Assembly (NCBI RefSeq): GCF_900564155.1
Contig: NZ_LS999839.1
Span: 4,151,097 to 4,215,096, forward strand
DNA: 64,000 nucleotides
From: Pedobacter schmidteae
Lineage (GTDB): Bacteria > Bacteroidota > Bacteroidia > Sphingobacteriales > Sphingobacteriaceae
Direction of reading: 5' to 3'
Position 1 is the stretch's first letter. Each line of letters opens with the position of its first letter. The notes below the pieces were generated by a model that saw nothing but the letters and a program-made list of their open reading frames with translations, was not told the origin of the DNA and ran no database searches. Below are positions 8,946 to 17,315 of this stretch, one piece after another. Position numbers and translations under genes: made by a program.

Positions 8946-10646
8946 ATGAATATCAATACGGATTTAAAAAAAGAGAATACATACGATGCTATTGTTGTAG
9001 GATCGGGGATTAGTGGTGGCTGGGCTGCAAAAGAATTGACTGAAAAAGGATTAAGGGTGTTGTTATTGGAACGTGGAATGAATATAGAGCACGTGAAAGA
9101 TTATGATACCGCTATGAAAGATCCCTGGGAGTTTAAACATGCAGGACGTCTTACAGAGGAGATGAAACGCACGCACCCGGTTCAGAAGAGAGATTACCCT
9201 TATTCGGAATACAATGAAAAATGGTGGGTAAATGACCTGGAATGTCCATATACAGAAGATAAACGCTTTGATTGGTATCGTGGCTTTCATGTTGGTGGTA
9301 AATCTTTAATGTGGGGCCGCCAGAGTTACCGCTTTAGTGACCATAACTTTGAAGACAATGCAAAAGATGGACATGGCAACGATTGGCCAATTCGTTATAA
9401 AGATCTGGCGCCATGGTACGACTATGCCGAGCGTTTTGCCGGAATTAGCGGACAGGCAGAAAACTGGCCTTTATTGCCAGATGGACAGTTCCTACCTCCG
9501 ATGGATCTCAATTGCGTAGAGAAATCTGTTAAAAAACGCATTGAAGAACATTATAAAAGAACCAGAATTATGACCATTGGCCGGGTGGCCAATTTAACGG
9601 TTCCGCATAAAGGCCGGGGCAATTGTCAGTACCGGAACTTATGTAGCCGTGGTTGTCCTTTTGGTGCCTATTTCAGTACACAATCCTCTACATTACCGGC
9701 TGCAGAAGCTACAGGAAGGTTAACCCTCAGACCATATTCCATTGTAAATCATATTATTTACGATAAGAATACCAAAAAAGCCAAAGGGGTGATGGTAATT
9801 GATGCAGAAACCCATAAAACAATGGAGTTTTATGCAAAAATTGTGTTTGTTAACGGATCCACATTAGGCTCTACTTTTATTTTATTGAATTCTACTTCTG
9901 AGGCTCACCCTAATGGATTAGGGAATGGTAGCGGTCAGCTTGGCCACAATCTGATGGACCATCACTTCCGTTGCGGTGCATCGGGTGAAGCCCCTGGTTT
10001 TGATGATAAATATACTTTCGGCCGCAGGGCAAATGGAATTTACATACCGAGATACAGAAATGTGGGTAGCGATAAACGTGATTACCTCCGTGGATTTGGT
10101 TATCAGGGTGGTGCCAGCCGTAAAAACTGGCAAAGTGATATTGCTGAACTGGCTTTTGGTAACGATTTTAAAGAAAAAATGAGTACACCAGGAAGCTGGA
10201 GCATGGGATTAGGTGGCTTTGGAGAAATGTTGCCTTACTACGAAAATAGGGTGTACATTGATAAGACCAGGAAAGACAAATGGGGACAGCCTGTTTTGGC
10301 CATCGATTGCGAGTATAAGGAAAACGAGAAAAAGATGCGCATTGATATGATGAATGATGCTGCTGAAATGCTGGAAGCGGCTGGTATGAAAAATATCAAA
10401 ACTTATGATAACGGTTGTTACCCGGGAATGGCTATTCACGAAATGGGAACTGCCAGGATGGGGAATGATCCAAAAACATCAGTATTGAACAAATGGAACC
10501 AGATGCATGAGGTAAAAAATGTATTTGTTACTGACGGATCTTGTATGCCTTCCATCGCTTGTCAGAATCCTTCATTAACCTTTATGGCACTCACTGCACG
10601 TGCATGCGATTATGCGGTTAAAGGATTGAAAAACAAGAGTATTTAA
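8946..10646 (+). CDS. GMC-family FAD-dependent oxidoreductase
   Basis: A 566-residue flavoprotein dehydrogenase. The FAD-binding Rossmann motif VVGSGISGGWAAKEL lies at residues ~18-32, the second flavin contact FHVGGKSLMWGRQSYR near 115, and the C-terminal catalytic region contains HEMGTARMG and NPSLTFMALTARACDYA. It has no signal peptide of its own and is expected to be carried out with the Tat-marked subunit 3 encoded 24 nt upstream. A Cys cluster at residues ~227-237 (CQYRNLCSRGC) could hold a metal or disulfide and is common in the sugar-dehydrogenase branch. No dedicated cytochrome c follows, so the electron acceptor must be encoded elsewhere. The substrate is unknown. Confidence 0.9.
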   Translation: MNINTDLKKENTYDAIVVGSGISGGWAAKELTEKGLRVLLLERGMNIEHVKDYDTAMKDPWEFKHAGRLTEEMKRTHPVQKRDYPYSEYNEKWWVNDLECPYTEDKRFDWYRGFHVGGKSLMWGRQSYRFSDHNFEDNAKDGHGNDWPIRYKDLAPWYDYAERFAGISGQAENWPLLPDGQFLPPMDLNCVEKSVKKRIEEHYKRTRIMTIGRVANLTVPHKGRGNCQYRNLCSRGCPFGAYFSTQSSTLPAAEATGRLTLRPYSIVNHIIYDKNTKKAKGVMVIDAETHKTMEFYAKIVFVNGSTLGSTFILLNSTSEAHPNGLGNGSGQLGHNLMDHHFRCGASGEAPGFDDKYTFGRRANGIYIPRYRNVGSDKRDYLRGFGYQGGASRKNWQSDIAELAFGNDFKEKMSTPGSWSMGLGGFGEMLPYYENRVYIDKTRKDKWGQPVLAIDCEYKENEKKMRIDMMNDAAEMLEAAGMKNIKTYDNGCYPGMAIHEMGTARMGNDPKTSVLNKWNQMHEVKNVFVTDGSCMPSIACQNPSLTFMALTARACDYAVKGLKNKSI

Positions 10647-10669
10647 GTAAAAAGCTTTTGTGCTCTGGT

Positions 10670-10719
10670 AAAATGCTTGCTGTGATGAGACCTAGGAGTC
10701 ATCACAGCAAGCATTTTTA
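10670..10719. terminator. strong intrinsic terminator after the GMC gene
   Basis: A perfect 19-bp inverted repeat (10670-10688 with 10699-10717) with a 10-nt loop. The stem starts with AAAA and ends with TTTT, so it can act in both directions. It lies 24 nt after the GMC stop. Confidence 0.85.
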
Positions 10720-10766
10720 CTTTTAAACAAAGTGGCCAGACAAGTTTGGTTTGTATATAATTTTAA

Positions 10767-10811
10767 ACAAAATGGCGAGACTAAAGCATGCCCTTAGTCT
10801 CGCCATTTTGT
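10767..10811. terminator. second perfect hairpin, probable terminator for the converging units
   Basis: A perfect 18-bp inverted repeat (10767-10784 with 10794-10811) with a 9-nt loop. Its left arm is part of a direct repeat: 10761-10781 matches 10721-10741 except at two or three bases. It is bounded by T and A runs and so could stop transcription from either side. Confidence 0.7.
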
Positions 10812-10917
10812 TATCTAATAAAACTTTGGTGATATGACTCACCAGGCAGTGCAACCTCATACAAAGATCGCTAGTTTAGGCGCCATGCTTTATGCAAAAT
10901 TTGCCTTCTATGATGAG

Positions 10918-10955
10918 GCATAGCGTTCTTCGCTTCTTCAGCGAATAATGCAGCC
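10918..10955 (-). repeat. diverged single copy of the core of the 62-kb tandem repeat
   Basis: On the minus strand this stretch reads CTGCATTATTCGCTGAAGAA then GCGAAGAACGCTATGC. It aligns with the core of every unit of the array at 62284-62851 (CTGCATTA, CGCTGAAG, AAGAACGCTATG shared, small gaps between). The rest of the repeat unit is not present here. It contains a hairpin TTCGCT/AGCGAA. It lies in the 3' flank of the CvfB-like gene. Confidence 0.5.
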
Positions 10956-10969
10956 TCAGAATAGAATGG

Positions 10970-11815
10970 CTAATTTTGGTGATCAATATTAACCCTGATC
11001 TCAAAATCAGAAATAGTAATCAATCTTTCCTTATACAAACCGCCAATGGCTTTCTTAAATGCACTTTTACTAATTTTAAAACGATGATAGATATCATCCG
11101 GAGAACTTTTATCTCCCAGGTAGATCACGCCACCACTTTCTTTTAGATCTGCGAGGACGACTTCTTTGGTCTCCAGGATATGTCCATAGCCCATAGGTTG
11201 CAGGCTCAGGTCAATTTTTCCTTCTACACGTATTTTTTTGATCCATCCTTTGCGTATTTCTCCAGGGCTTAGCTCATCAAACAATTCGTTGGTATACAGC
11301 AAACCAATGTACTTATTGTCAATAATCGCATTATATCCCAAATCAGAGCGGTCAACAATCAGCAGACTTACTTCATCAGCTTCTTCCAGGTCTATATCAT
11401 TCTCTTCTACGAAGTTGAGTAATTTAGAAGAGGCCAGCATACGGTCGTTGCTTTCGTCCAAAAATACATATACCACGTGCTTATCTCCTTTAAACATCGG
11501 ACGTTTTTGTTCGCGTTTAGGTACATAAATGTCTTTACCCAATCCAATATCCATAAAAACACCACCGTCCTCAGTCTCATCTACAACCGTCAGATAAGCA
11601 AAATCACCTACACAAGCGTAAGGCCTTTTTGTGGTCGCCTGTAATCTGCCATCTTTTTGCATAAATACAAAAACATTAAGGTTGTCACCTATTTCGGCAT
11701 TTAATGGGACATCGACATAGGGCAGGAGCACCTCTTTTTCACCTTCTGTTAAAATCAGGCCATCTTCCGTTTTTTTTATAATTCTAAGGTCGTTGTATTG
11801 TCCTATTGCTATCAT
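10970..11815 (-). CDS. CvfB-like S1 RNA-binding protein
   Basis: A 281-residue cytoplasmic protein of the CvfB family (also called S1-like or YitL). It has tandem S1-type OB folds in its first ~220 residues and a winged-helix-like C-terminus (HRFKISKSAFKKAIGGLYKERLITI). The pattern GVFMDIGLGKDIYVPKREQ is a typical S1 strand arrangement. In Staphylococcus CvfB binds RNA and affects virulence gene expression; in Bacteroidota its role is not established. It follows the small gene at 11833-12141 by 17 nt and probably shares its transcript. Its stop lies 15 nt from the dispersed repeat core. Confidence 0.85.
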   Translation of the reverse strand: MIAIGQYNDLRIIKKTEDGLILTEGEKEVLLPYVDVPLNAEIGDNLNVFVFMQKDGRLQATTKRPYACVGDFAYLTVVDETEDGGVFMDIGLGKDIYVPKREQKRPMFKGDKHVVYVFLDESNDRMLASSKLLNFVEENDIDLEEADEVSLLIVDRSDLGYNAIIDNKYIGLLYTNELFDELSPGEIRKGWIKKIRVEGKIDLSLQPMGYGHILETKEVVLADLKESGGVIYLGDKSSPDDIYHRFKISKSAFKKAIGGLYKERLITISDFEIRVNIDHQN

Positions 11816-11832
11816 TTTACAAAGGTAGCATT

Positions 11833-12141
11833 CTATTGTCGTTTTCTATGTTCCTGAACAATTTGTCCATAATGTTTGCCTGTAGTTTTTTTTGTTTCCA
11901 GGCCTCCGTTTTCCAGGCCGAACAAAATTTCCAGCTTTCTGACAATCTTAAAGGGAATATCCTCCTTGTCATCAATCAATATATCTCTGTAATTGTAAAA
12001 GGTGGTGGTGCCTTTGCCAATAATAATAGGAATAGCCTTTAACACGATGCGGTATTCATGACGCTTCAGATTGTCAATACATTCCTGAATCCGGTACTTT
12101 TTAGGCAAAAAATCTTTGTCTCTTGTTCTTGCTTTCTTCAT
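11833..12141 (-). CDS. small conserved-looking protein, possible DNA-binding
   Basis: A 102-residue, strongly basic protein with no signal peptide. I do not recognise it with certainty. The central part (TTTFYNYRDI, then DIPFKIVRKLEILFGLENGGL, residues ~46-80) resembles the end of a Cro/C1-type helix-turn-helix, where a recognition helix is followed by a 'LE..FGL..G' closing segment. It lies 17 nt upstream of the CvfB-like gene and is probably co-transcribed. An overlapping reading frame on the other strand has weaker coding character and is rejected. Confidence 0.5.
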   Translation of the reverse strand: MKKARTRDKDFLPKKYRIQECIDNLKRHEYRIVLKAIPIIIGKGTTTFYNYRDILIDDKEDIPFKIVRKLEILFGLENGGLETKKTTGKHYGQIVQEHRKRQ

Positions 12142-12260
12142 AACAGAATTGGTTTAAATGGTTGCTAATTTGTTAAAAGTTTAAATTGTTGCAAGTCTAT
12201 ACACAAAAGAGTATTACTTGGTTAAATAATATAATTTTTATTTAACTATAGATGTTTCGC

Positions 12261-13331
12261 TCATTTTATTGTTAAGGAAAACAGTTCACCTTTAAAATTT
12301 CCTTTCAGTAGCTGGATGGCTATATTACTTCTTTTACCCATCGTGCAGCAAAATACAATGGTTTTATAATGTGTTATTTCTGCCAAATGATCATTAAGCT
12401 GGTACAGCGGAATATTAATACCACCTATATTATACTCCTCAAATTCATAGGCTTCCCTTACATCAATCAGCACATGATCAGGCCGGTCAGTTTTCCAGTC
12501 TTCCAGCTCTTTCATGCTGATTGTTCTTGTATTTGCCCGGAGCAGTTGATTTTGCTTTAAATCTTCCTCATCGCTGGTGGTACTTAAATTTAAATGGTCA
12601 TTGCTTTCATTGTTTGTCCCGTCTGTCGTGACATTGAATTTGAAAAGTTGCGTTTCGCTATTCAATGCGTTAAATATCAGCAGTGATCCGGACAGTATTT
12701 CACCAAAACCACAGATGATTTTTATGGCTTCATTGGCCATCAAACTACCAATGATTCCAGGTAAAGTACCAATTACACCAGCTTCGCCGCAGTTGGTGGT
12801 ATCTTCCCGGGCGGGTGGTTCCGGGTAGATAGACCTATAATCAGGCCCGCCCTTGAAGCCAAATACCGATACCTGTCCTTCAAATTGAAATATAGAGCCA
12901 AATACCAATGGCTTGTTTAAATTCATACAAGTATCGTTGACCAGATAACGGGTAGGGAAATTATCTGATCCGTCTAGCACCAGGTCGTATTGTTCAATTA
13001 TTGACGTCGCATTTTCTCCGGATAAGGCAAAAGGGTAGGTGCTAAATTGTATATCAGGATTCAGCAATTGCATTTTTTCTGTAGCAACAGTTGCTTTATG
13101 CTGTCCAATATCTTTCACGTGGTAAAGCACCTGTCTGTGCAGGTTACTTTCTTCCACCAGGTCATGATCAATAATCCCGATATGCCCTATGCCGGCCCCG
13201 GTCAGGTACATCAGCAGTGGACAACCTAATCCACCCGCGCCAACAACCAACACCCGTGCATTCAGTAGCTTTTGCTGTCCTGTTATGCCTATTTCGGGCA
13301 AAATCATTTGTCTGTTATATCGCTTCAACAT
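12261..13331 (-). CDS. thiF: ThiF/MoeB-type adenylyltransferase fused to a rhodanese domain
   Basis: Activates the C-terminal Gly-Gly of ThiS by adenylation so that it can receive sulfur. Residues 1-240 form the E1-like domain: nucleotide loop GAGGLGCP (31-38), DLVLDGSDNFPTRY (116-129) and the catalytic-type Cys C181 in NCGEAG. Residues ~270-356 form a rhodanese domain with active-site loop CTMGKRS (329-335), able to carry a persulfide. The CxxC zinc ligands seen in many MoeB/ThiF proteins are replaced (D164 and S167), and no second Cys pair is present. It is the last gene of the thiamine operon and overlaps thiH by 17 nt. A MoeB-like role is possible, but the context favours thiamine. Confidence 0.85.
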   Translation of the reverse strand: MLKRYNRQMILPEIGITGQQKLLNARVLVVGAGGLGCPLLMYLTGAGIGHIGIIDHDLVEESNLHRQVLYHVKDIGQHKATVATEKMQLLNPDIQFSTYPFALSGENATSIIEQYDLVLDGSDNFPTRYLVNDTCMNLNKPLVFGSIFQFEGQVSVFGFKGGPDYRSIYPEPPAREDTTNCGEAGVIGTLPGIIGSLMANEAIKIICGFGEILSGSLLIFNALNSETQLFKFNVTTDGTNNESNDHLNLSTTSDEEDLKQNQLLRANTRTISMKELEDWKTDRPDHVLIDVREAYEFEEYNIGGINIPLYQLNDHLAEITHYKTIVFCCTMGKRSNIAIQLLKGNFKGELFSLTIK

Positions 13332-14469
13332 TTGCCGTCTTTTCTAAGCTGCTATCCCAATCCTTCCATACGGCTTCGTAACCTTGTGCCGAAATCATGT
13401 CTGCAATTTCTGCTGCCGTACGTTCGTCCGATATTTCAAACTGTTCTAATGATTGTGGTTCTACAGCATAACCTCCCGGATTTGTCTTGGATGCCGCGCT
13501 CATGGCTGTGACGCCCAGTTTAATAATGTTGTTTCTGAAGATTTCAGATTCCCTGGTTGAGATGGAGAGTTCTACTTCTTCATTAAATATCCGGTAAGCG
13601 CAAATCAGCTGAACCAACTCCCTGTCGCTCATGGCTACCTTGGGCTCTAAACCCCCACTAAATGGCCTTAACCGTGGAAATGAAATGCTATACTTACTCT
13701 GCCAATATGTTTTTTCGAGGTAGCTTAAATGCATGGCGGTAAAAAAGGAATCTGTACGCCAGTCTTCCAGTCCAATTAAAACACCCAGACCCATTTTATG
13801 AATCCTCGCTTGTCCCAATCGGTCCGGCGTTTCCAGCCGATATTGGAAATTCGATTTTTTACCTTTGGGATGGTGCTTTTTATAGTCTTCCTGATGATAC
13901 GTTTCCTGGTATACCAATACGGTGTTTAAGCCATATGGCCTCAGCGCCTCATAATCTTCCAGGTCTAAGGGTTGAACTTCCATGGATACATGGGCAAAAT
14001 GCGGCCGGATCAGTTCCAGCACTTTTTTAAAATAGTCGGTATGCACCGATTGATTGGCCTCGCCGGTAACCAGCAACACATGATCAAATCCCATTTCTTT
14101 AATTACCGCTACTTCCTGCATAATCTCCATGGGAGAGAGGGTTTTGCGTCGTACTTTGTTATCGTAGCTAAAGCCGCAATAGGTGCAAATGTTGTTGCAT
14201 TCGTTGGAAAGATAAAGCGGTACATACATTTGAATAACCCGGCCAAAGCGTTTTAAGGTAAGCTGCTGACTCAGTTGCGCCATCTGTTCCAGGTATGGCG
14301 CCGCTGCAGGAGAAATTAATGCCTTAAAATCTTCCAGCGTTCTTTTACCTGTTCCCCCGGTGTGGGCAAGTTGCAGCGCGCGTTCCACGTCGGCACTCGT
14401 TTTCGCATAAATGCTTCTGCTGGCTTCATCCCAGCTGCAGGTCTCAAAAATATCTTTAAAACTATTCAT
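13315..14469 (-). CDS. thiH: 2-iminoacetate synthase (tyrosine lyase) ThiH
   Basis: A radical SAM enzyme that splits tyrosine to p-cresol and dehydroglycine (2-iminoacetate), the glycine-derived part of the thiazole ring in anaerobes and in many Bacteroidota. The 4Fe-4S cluster ligands are C91, C95 and C98 in CNNICTYC, followed by the aromatic GFSYDN. The C-terminal part (SISTRESEIFRNNIIKLGVTAMSAASKTNPGGY) is typical of ThiH. The ATG at 14469 (384 residues) is preferred; a TTG seven codons upstream is in frame. It is 30 nt downstream of thiG and overlaps thiF. Use of ThiH means that no glycine oxidase ThiO is needed, and none is seen. Confidence 0.93.
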   Translation of the reverse strand: MNSFKDIFETCSWDEASRSIYAKTSADVERALQLAHTGGTGKRTLEDFKALISPAAAPYLEQMAQLSQQLTLKRFGRVIQMYVPLYLSNECNNICTYCGFSYDNKVRRKTLSPMEIMQEVAVIKEMGFDHVLLVTGEANQSVHTDYFKKVLELIRPHFAHVSMEVQPLDLEDYEALRPYGLNTVLVYQETYHQEDYKKHHPKGKKSNFQYRLETPDRLGQARIHKMGLGVLIGLEDWRTDSFFTAMHLSYLEKTYWQSKYSISFPRLRPFSGGLEPKVAMSDRELVQLICAYRIFNEEVELSISTRESEIFRNNIIKLGVTAMSAASKTNPGGYAVEPQSLEQFEISDERTAAEIADMISAQGYEAVWKDWDSSLEKTANVEAI

Positions 14470-14499
14470 AAATCCCAGATATGAGTTCAATGCCTACTG

Positions 14500-15267
14500 T
14501 TAATCTAAAAACGAGGTGAGCGGACTACTGGCTGCAGCTTGCTGACTGGTAGCTACCGGCGCAAGTTTTGCTTCGTAGGCCATTCTTCCAGCTTCAATGG
14601 CTATTTTAAATGCCTGAGCCATCTTCACCGGATCTTCTGATACAGCGATAGCCGTGTTTACCAATACCGCATCGGCACCTATTTCCATTGCTTTTGCAGC
14701 ATCAGAAGGCGCGCCAATTCCGGCATCAATAATTACCGGAACGGTACTCTGACTGATGATGATTTCAAGGAAATCAATGGTTTTTAAGCCTTTATTGCTG
14801 CCTATGGGCGAACCCAAAGGCATTACTGCTGCCGTGCCTGCATCTTCCAGTCGTTTACACAATACCGGATCGGCATGAATATAGGGCAATACCACAAATC
14901 CCAGCTTTGCCAGTTCTTCCGTAGCCTTTAGCGTTTCTATAGGATCAGGCATCAGGTATTTTGGGTCGGGATGGATCTCTAGCTTCAACCAGTTGGTCTC
15001 CAGTGCTTCACGTGCCATTTGCGCAGCAAATATGGCTTCTTTGGCATTTCGCACTCCCGAAGTATTGGGCAATAAATTGATGTGCGGATACCTCAGGTGC
15101 ATCAAAAGATCATCTTCCTGGGCATGTACATCCACTCTTTTCAGCGCAACGGTAACCAGTTCCGATCCTGAAGCCAATAAAGCTTCCTCCATTTTTAAAG
15201 TGGAACTGAATTTACCCGTGCCGGTAAACAGGCGCGAATTAAATATTTTGTCTGCTATCTTTAACAT
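14500..15267 (-). CDS. thiG: thiazole synthase ThiG
   Basis: Joins deoxyxylulose 5-phosphate, dehydroglycine and ThiS thiocarboxylate sulfur to form the thiazole phosphate. It has 255 residues, normal for the family, with the Schiff-base lysine K95 in WLKLEIHPD and the phosphate-binding motif PVIIDAGIGAPSDAAKAMEIGADAVLVNTAIA. It starts 4 nt after thiE and precedes thiH by 30 nt, giving the usual ThiG-ThiH neighbourhood. Confidence 0.95.
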   Translation of the reverse strand: MLKIADKIFNSRLFTGTGKFSSTLKMEEALLASGSELVTVALKRVDVHAQEDDLLMHLRYPHINLLPNTSGVRNAKEAIFAAQMAREALETNWLKLEIHPDPKYLMPDPIETLKATEELAKLGFVVLPYIHADPVLCKRLEDAGTAAVMPLGSPIGSNKGLKTIDFLEIIISQSTVPVIIDAGIGAPSDAAKAMEIGADAVLVNTAIAVSEDPVKMAQAFKIAIEAGRMAYEAKLAPVATSQQAAASSPLTSFLD

Positions 15268-15271
15268 ATCC

Positions 15272-15970
15272 TTAAAGGTTATTTTTTTCTATATTTATTG
15301 CGCTATCAGTTAAACCCGCCCCTGAAATAGATTCAGGATAACGGGATGCCAAAATCTGCTGCATTTCTTTTAATATCAAAGCAGTATCCTGAGCATTTGT
15401 CAGTGCGCCAGAGATGGCTACCCCATGTACACCGCAATGCATCAGCAAAGGAATATCCGCCGTTTCTATTCCGCCAATGGCGATAACAGGCAATAGAACT
15501 CCTGCCTTTTGCGCCTGTTCCATCAAGGTGATGTAACCTTGCAGACCGACAATTGGACTCAGGTTTTGCTTGGTGGCGGTAAAGCGATAGGGCCCCAGGC
15601 CAATGTAATTGGCACCTTCATTTGCCCTCAGTTGCATGTGCGCCAGCGTGTTGGCCGTTCCTCCAATGATCATGTCGGGGCCTAAAATGTCCCTTGCAGA
15701 CGGTATAGGCATATCATTCAAACCCAGGTGCACGCCATGTGCACCGGCTTTTAAGGCTACGTGCGGATAATCGTTAACAATAAGCCTGGCTCCGTAAGCC
15801 TTACATAGTGTCGCTGCCTCAATGGCCAAAGGCAGTACCTCATCTTCGGTCTGGTTTTTAACTCTTAGTTGTACCCACTTGCCACCGGCAAGTAGTACTT
15901 TTTCTATCGCCTCCAGGTGAGTTTTACCTACAGCAGCCTGCGATATATAATGTAAGCTGTCTATATTCAT
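15272..15970 (-). CDS. thiE: thiamine phosphate synthase
   Basis: Couples HMP pyrophosphate with the thiazole phosphate to give thiamine phosphate. The 232-residue TIM barrel shows WVQLRVKN (about residue 32), VNDYPHVALKAGAHGVHLG and the late IGLGPYRFTATK, PVIAIGGI and HGVAISGAL blocks of ThiE. The usual GVHLGQxD motif reads GVHLGLND here, a small departure. Its start overlaps the end of thiD by 4 nt, so the two are probably translationally coupled. A second, more diverged ThiE-fold gene lies at 16706-17305; this copy is the better candidate for the true synthase. Confidence 0.88.
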   Translation of the reverse strand: MNIDSLHYISQAAVGKTHLEAIEKVLLAGGKWVQLRVKNQTEDEVLPLAIEAATLCKAYGARLIVNDYPHVALKAGAHGVHLGLNDMPIPSARDILGPDMIIGGTANTLAHMQLRANEGANYIGLGPYRFTATKQNLSPIVGLQGYITLMEQAQKAGVLLPVIAIGGIETADIPLLMHCGVHGVAISGALTNAQDTALILKEMQQILASRYPESISGAGLTDSAINIEKNNL

Positions 15971-16722
15971 TTGTGATAACCCAAAAGGGTGTTATTGCTG
16001 TCTAAAAACTGTTCAACATAAGCCTTGCCTTGTATACAGGCATTTAAAAGATCAAGTCCTTTTCCCAAGCCGGCCGTAATAGCTGCCGATAACACACATC
16101 CTGATCCATGTTTTGAAACGAGGCGGGGGCCACCAGGCTTTAATTCATGTATTTCCGTTTTGAGGAATAAATAATCGGTACCAACGGATCCGGCCAGGTG
16201 TCCGCCTTTTAATAAAACCGGGCAGTAGTCGGCCCAAACCTTTGCGCTGCGCTCTGCCTCCTTTTGCCCACCCAGGCTCAACATTTCCGGATAATTGGGG
16301 GTAATCAGGTCAATTTGCCGCAATACCGGTTCCAGTTTGTTCAAGCCATCTTCCCAGTCGTGAAATTCATATCCGGCACTGGCCTTCAAAACAGGGTCCA
16401 ATACAATCTTTATATCCGGACAATGCGACTTCAGGTAGGTAACCACTTCCAGCAAAACACCTGTATTTTTGATCAGGCCAATTTTACATGCGCTAAGCTT
16501 AAATTTTAACAGCAAGGGGGCAAATTGTTCAATAATTTGTTCGGCACTCAGCCAGTTATTTTTCAAAAAATGCGTGTCCGTTTGTACGGTTAGCGCCGTG
16601 CATACCCCAAAGCCATATACTTCCAGCTGTTCAAAACATTTCACATCGGCCAAAACACCAGCACCGGCACTCGGGTCAAAGCCGGCAATACTCAATATAT
16701 ATGGTCTATCTACACTTTTCAT
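15967..16722 (-). CDS. thiD: hydroxymethylpyrimidine/phosphomethylpyrimidine kinase
   Basis: Phosphorylates HMP to HMP-P and then to HMP-PP. A 251-residue ribokinase-fold protein: IAGFDPSAGAGVLADVKCFE (residues 12-31) binds the substrate, KIVLDPVLKASAGYEF carries the conserved Asp-Pro, and the anion-hole and catalytic region is SKHGSGCVLSAAITAGLGKG near the C-terminus. It overlaps the TenI-like gene upstream by 17 nt and thiE downstream by 4 nt, as expected for a tightly packed operon. Confidence 0.93.
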   Translation of the reverse strand: MKSVDRPYILSIAGFDPSAGAGVLADVKCFEQLEVYGFGVCTALTVQTDTHFLKNNWLSAEQIIEQFAPLLLKFKLSACKIGLIKNTGVLLEVVTYLKSHCPDIKIVLDPVLKASAGYEFHDWEDGLNKLEPVLRQIDLITPNYPEMLSLGGQKEAERSAKVWADYCPVLLKGGHLAGSVGTDYLFLKTEIHELKPGGPRLVSKHGSGCVLSAAITAGLGKGLDLLNACIQGKAYVEQFLDSNNTLLGYHK

Positions 16723-17305
16723 TCAATTCTCTAAATTTTTCAATGGCTTGTCCTTTGTTATTCCATAAAGTGCCTAGCACTGCCAGTCCATCAAAATTCA
16801 TTTGTTTTATTGCAGTAACTTTTTCTGCACTTATTCCGCCAAGGGCGATGATTTTAGTCGCGTACTTTTGCCCGGCAAATGGTAAGTTTATATCCTTTAA
16901 ACCTACATACCCCGGTTTTGAAATGCTGTCGAAAACGGGCCCGTAAAAAGTATAATCGAACCGGTCCAACTTGTCTATTGCCTGCAATTGATGAACGGAG
17001 GTACTTAAAGTAAATCCGTCTCCAATTGCTGGTAAGCTGTTGTTTTTCAGTTGTTCATTTCTTATGCGTTCCGGATAGTGAAGCCTTTTTATGGCAGGGA
17101 ATTCGGCCACCAGGTCATGAAACTGATGCAAGGCAATCCTGTTGTGGTAGGGTTCTGCTATAGCATTCAGCAGTGCGGCGCAGGCCTGCCGTTCAGCAGC
17201 CGGTTTTCTCAAATGAAAAATAGCCAAACCAGCGTCAAAAAGCTGGTTTAGCAAATTGGCCTCATCCGCAAAATATACCGGGTCAGAAATGACAATCAGT
17301 TTCAT
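16706..17305 (-). CDS. second ThiE-fold protein, probably TenI-like thiazole tautomerase
   Basis: A 199-residue TIM-barrel protein of the ThiE/TenI family. It keeps the fold marks IFHLRKP (30-36), FYGPVFDSISKPGY and ALGGISAEKV, but the ThiE substrate motif is replaced (RLHYPE instead of GVHLGQxD). A His at position 105 in STSVHQL sits where TenI-type thiazole tautomerases have their catalytic His (from memory of the B. subtilis enzyme). I therefore infer that it speeds up aromatisation of the ThiG product rather than making thiamine phosphate. It is placed between thiC and thiD, 10 nt after thiC. A pyrimidine-salvage role cannot be excluded. Confidence 0.7.
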   Translation of the reverse strand: MKLIVISDPVYFADEANLLNQLFDAGLAIFHLRKPAAERQACAALLNAIAEPYHNRIALHQFHDLVAEFPAIKRLHYPERIRNEQLKNNSLPAIGDGFTLSTSVHQLQAIDKLDRFDYTFYGPVFDSISKPGYVGLKDINLPFAGQKYATKIIALGGISAEKVTAIKQMNFDGLAVLGTLWNNKGQAIEKFRELNEKCR

Positions 17306-17315
17306 CTATAACAAT

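Noticed and set aside
11806..12042. Plus-strand frame opposite the small gene at 11833-12141
   Set aside because: The minus-strand frame is longer, begins at an ATG and is 17 nt ahead of the CvfB-like gene; the plus frame shows no features.
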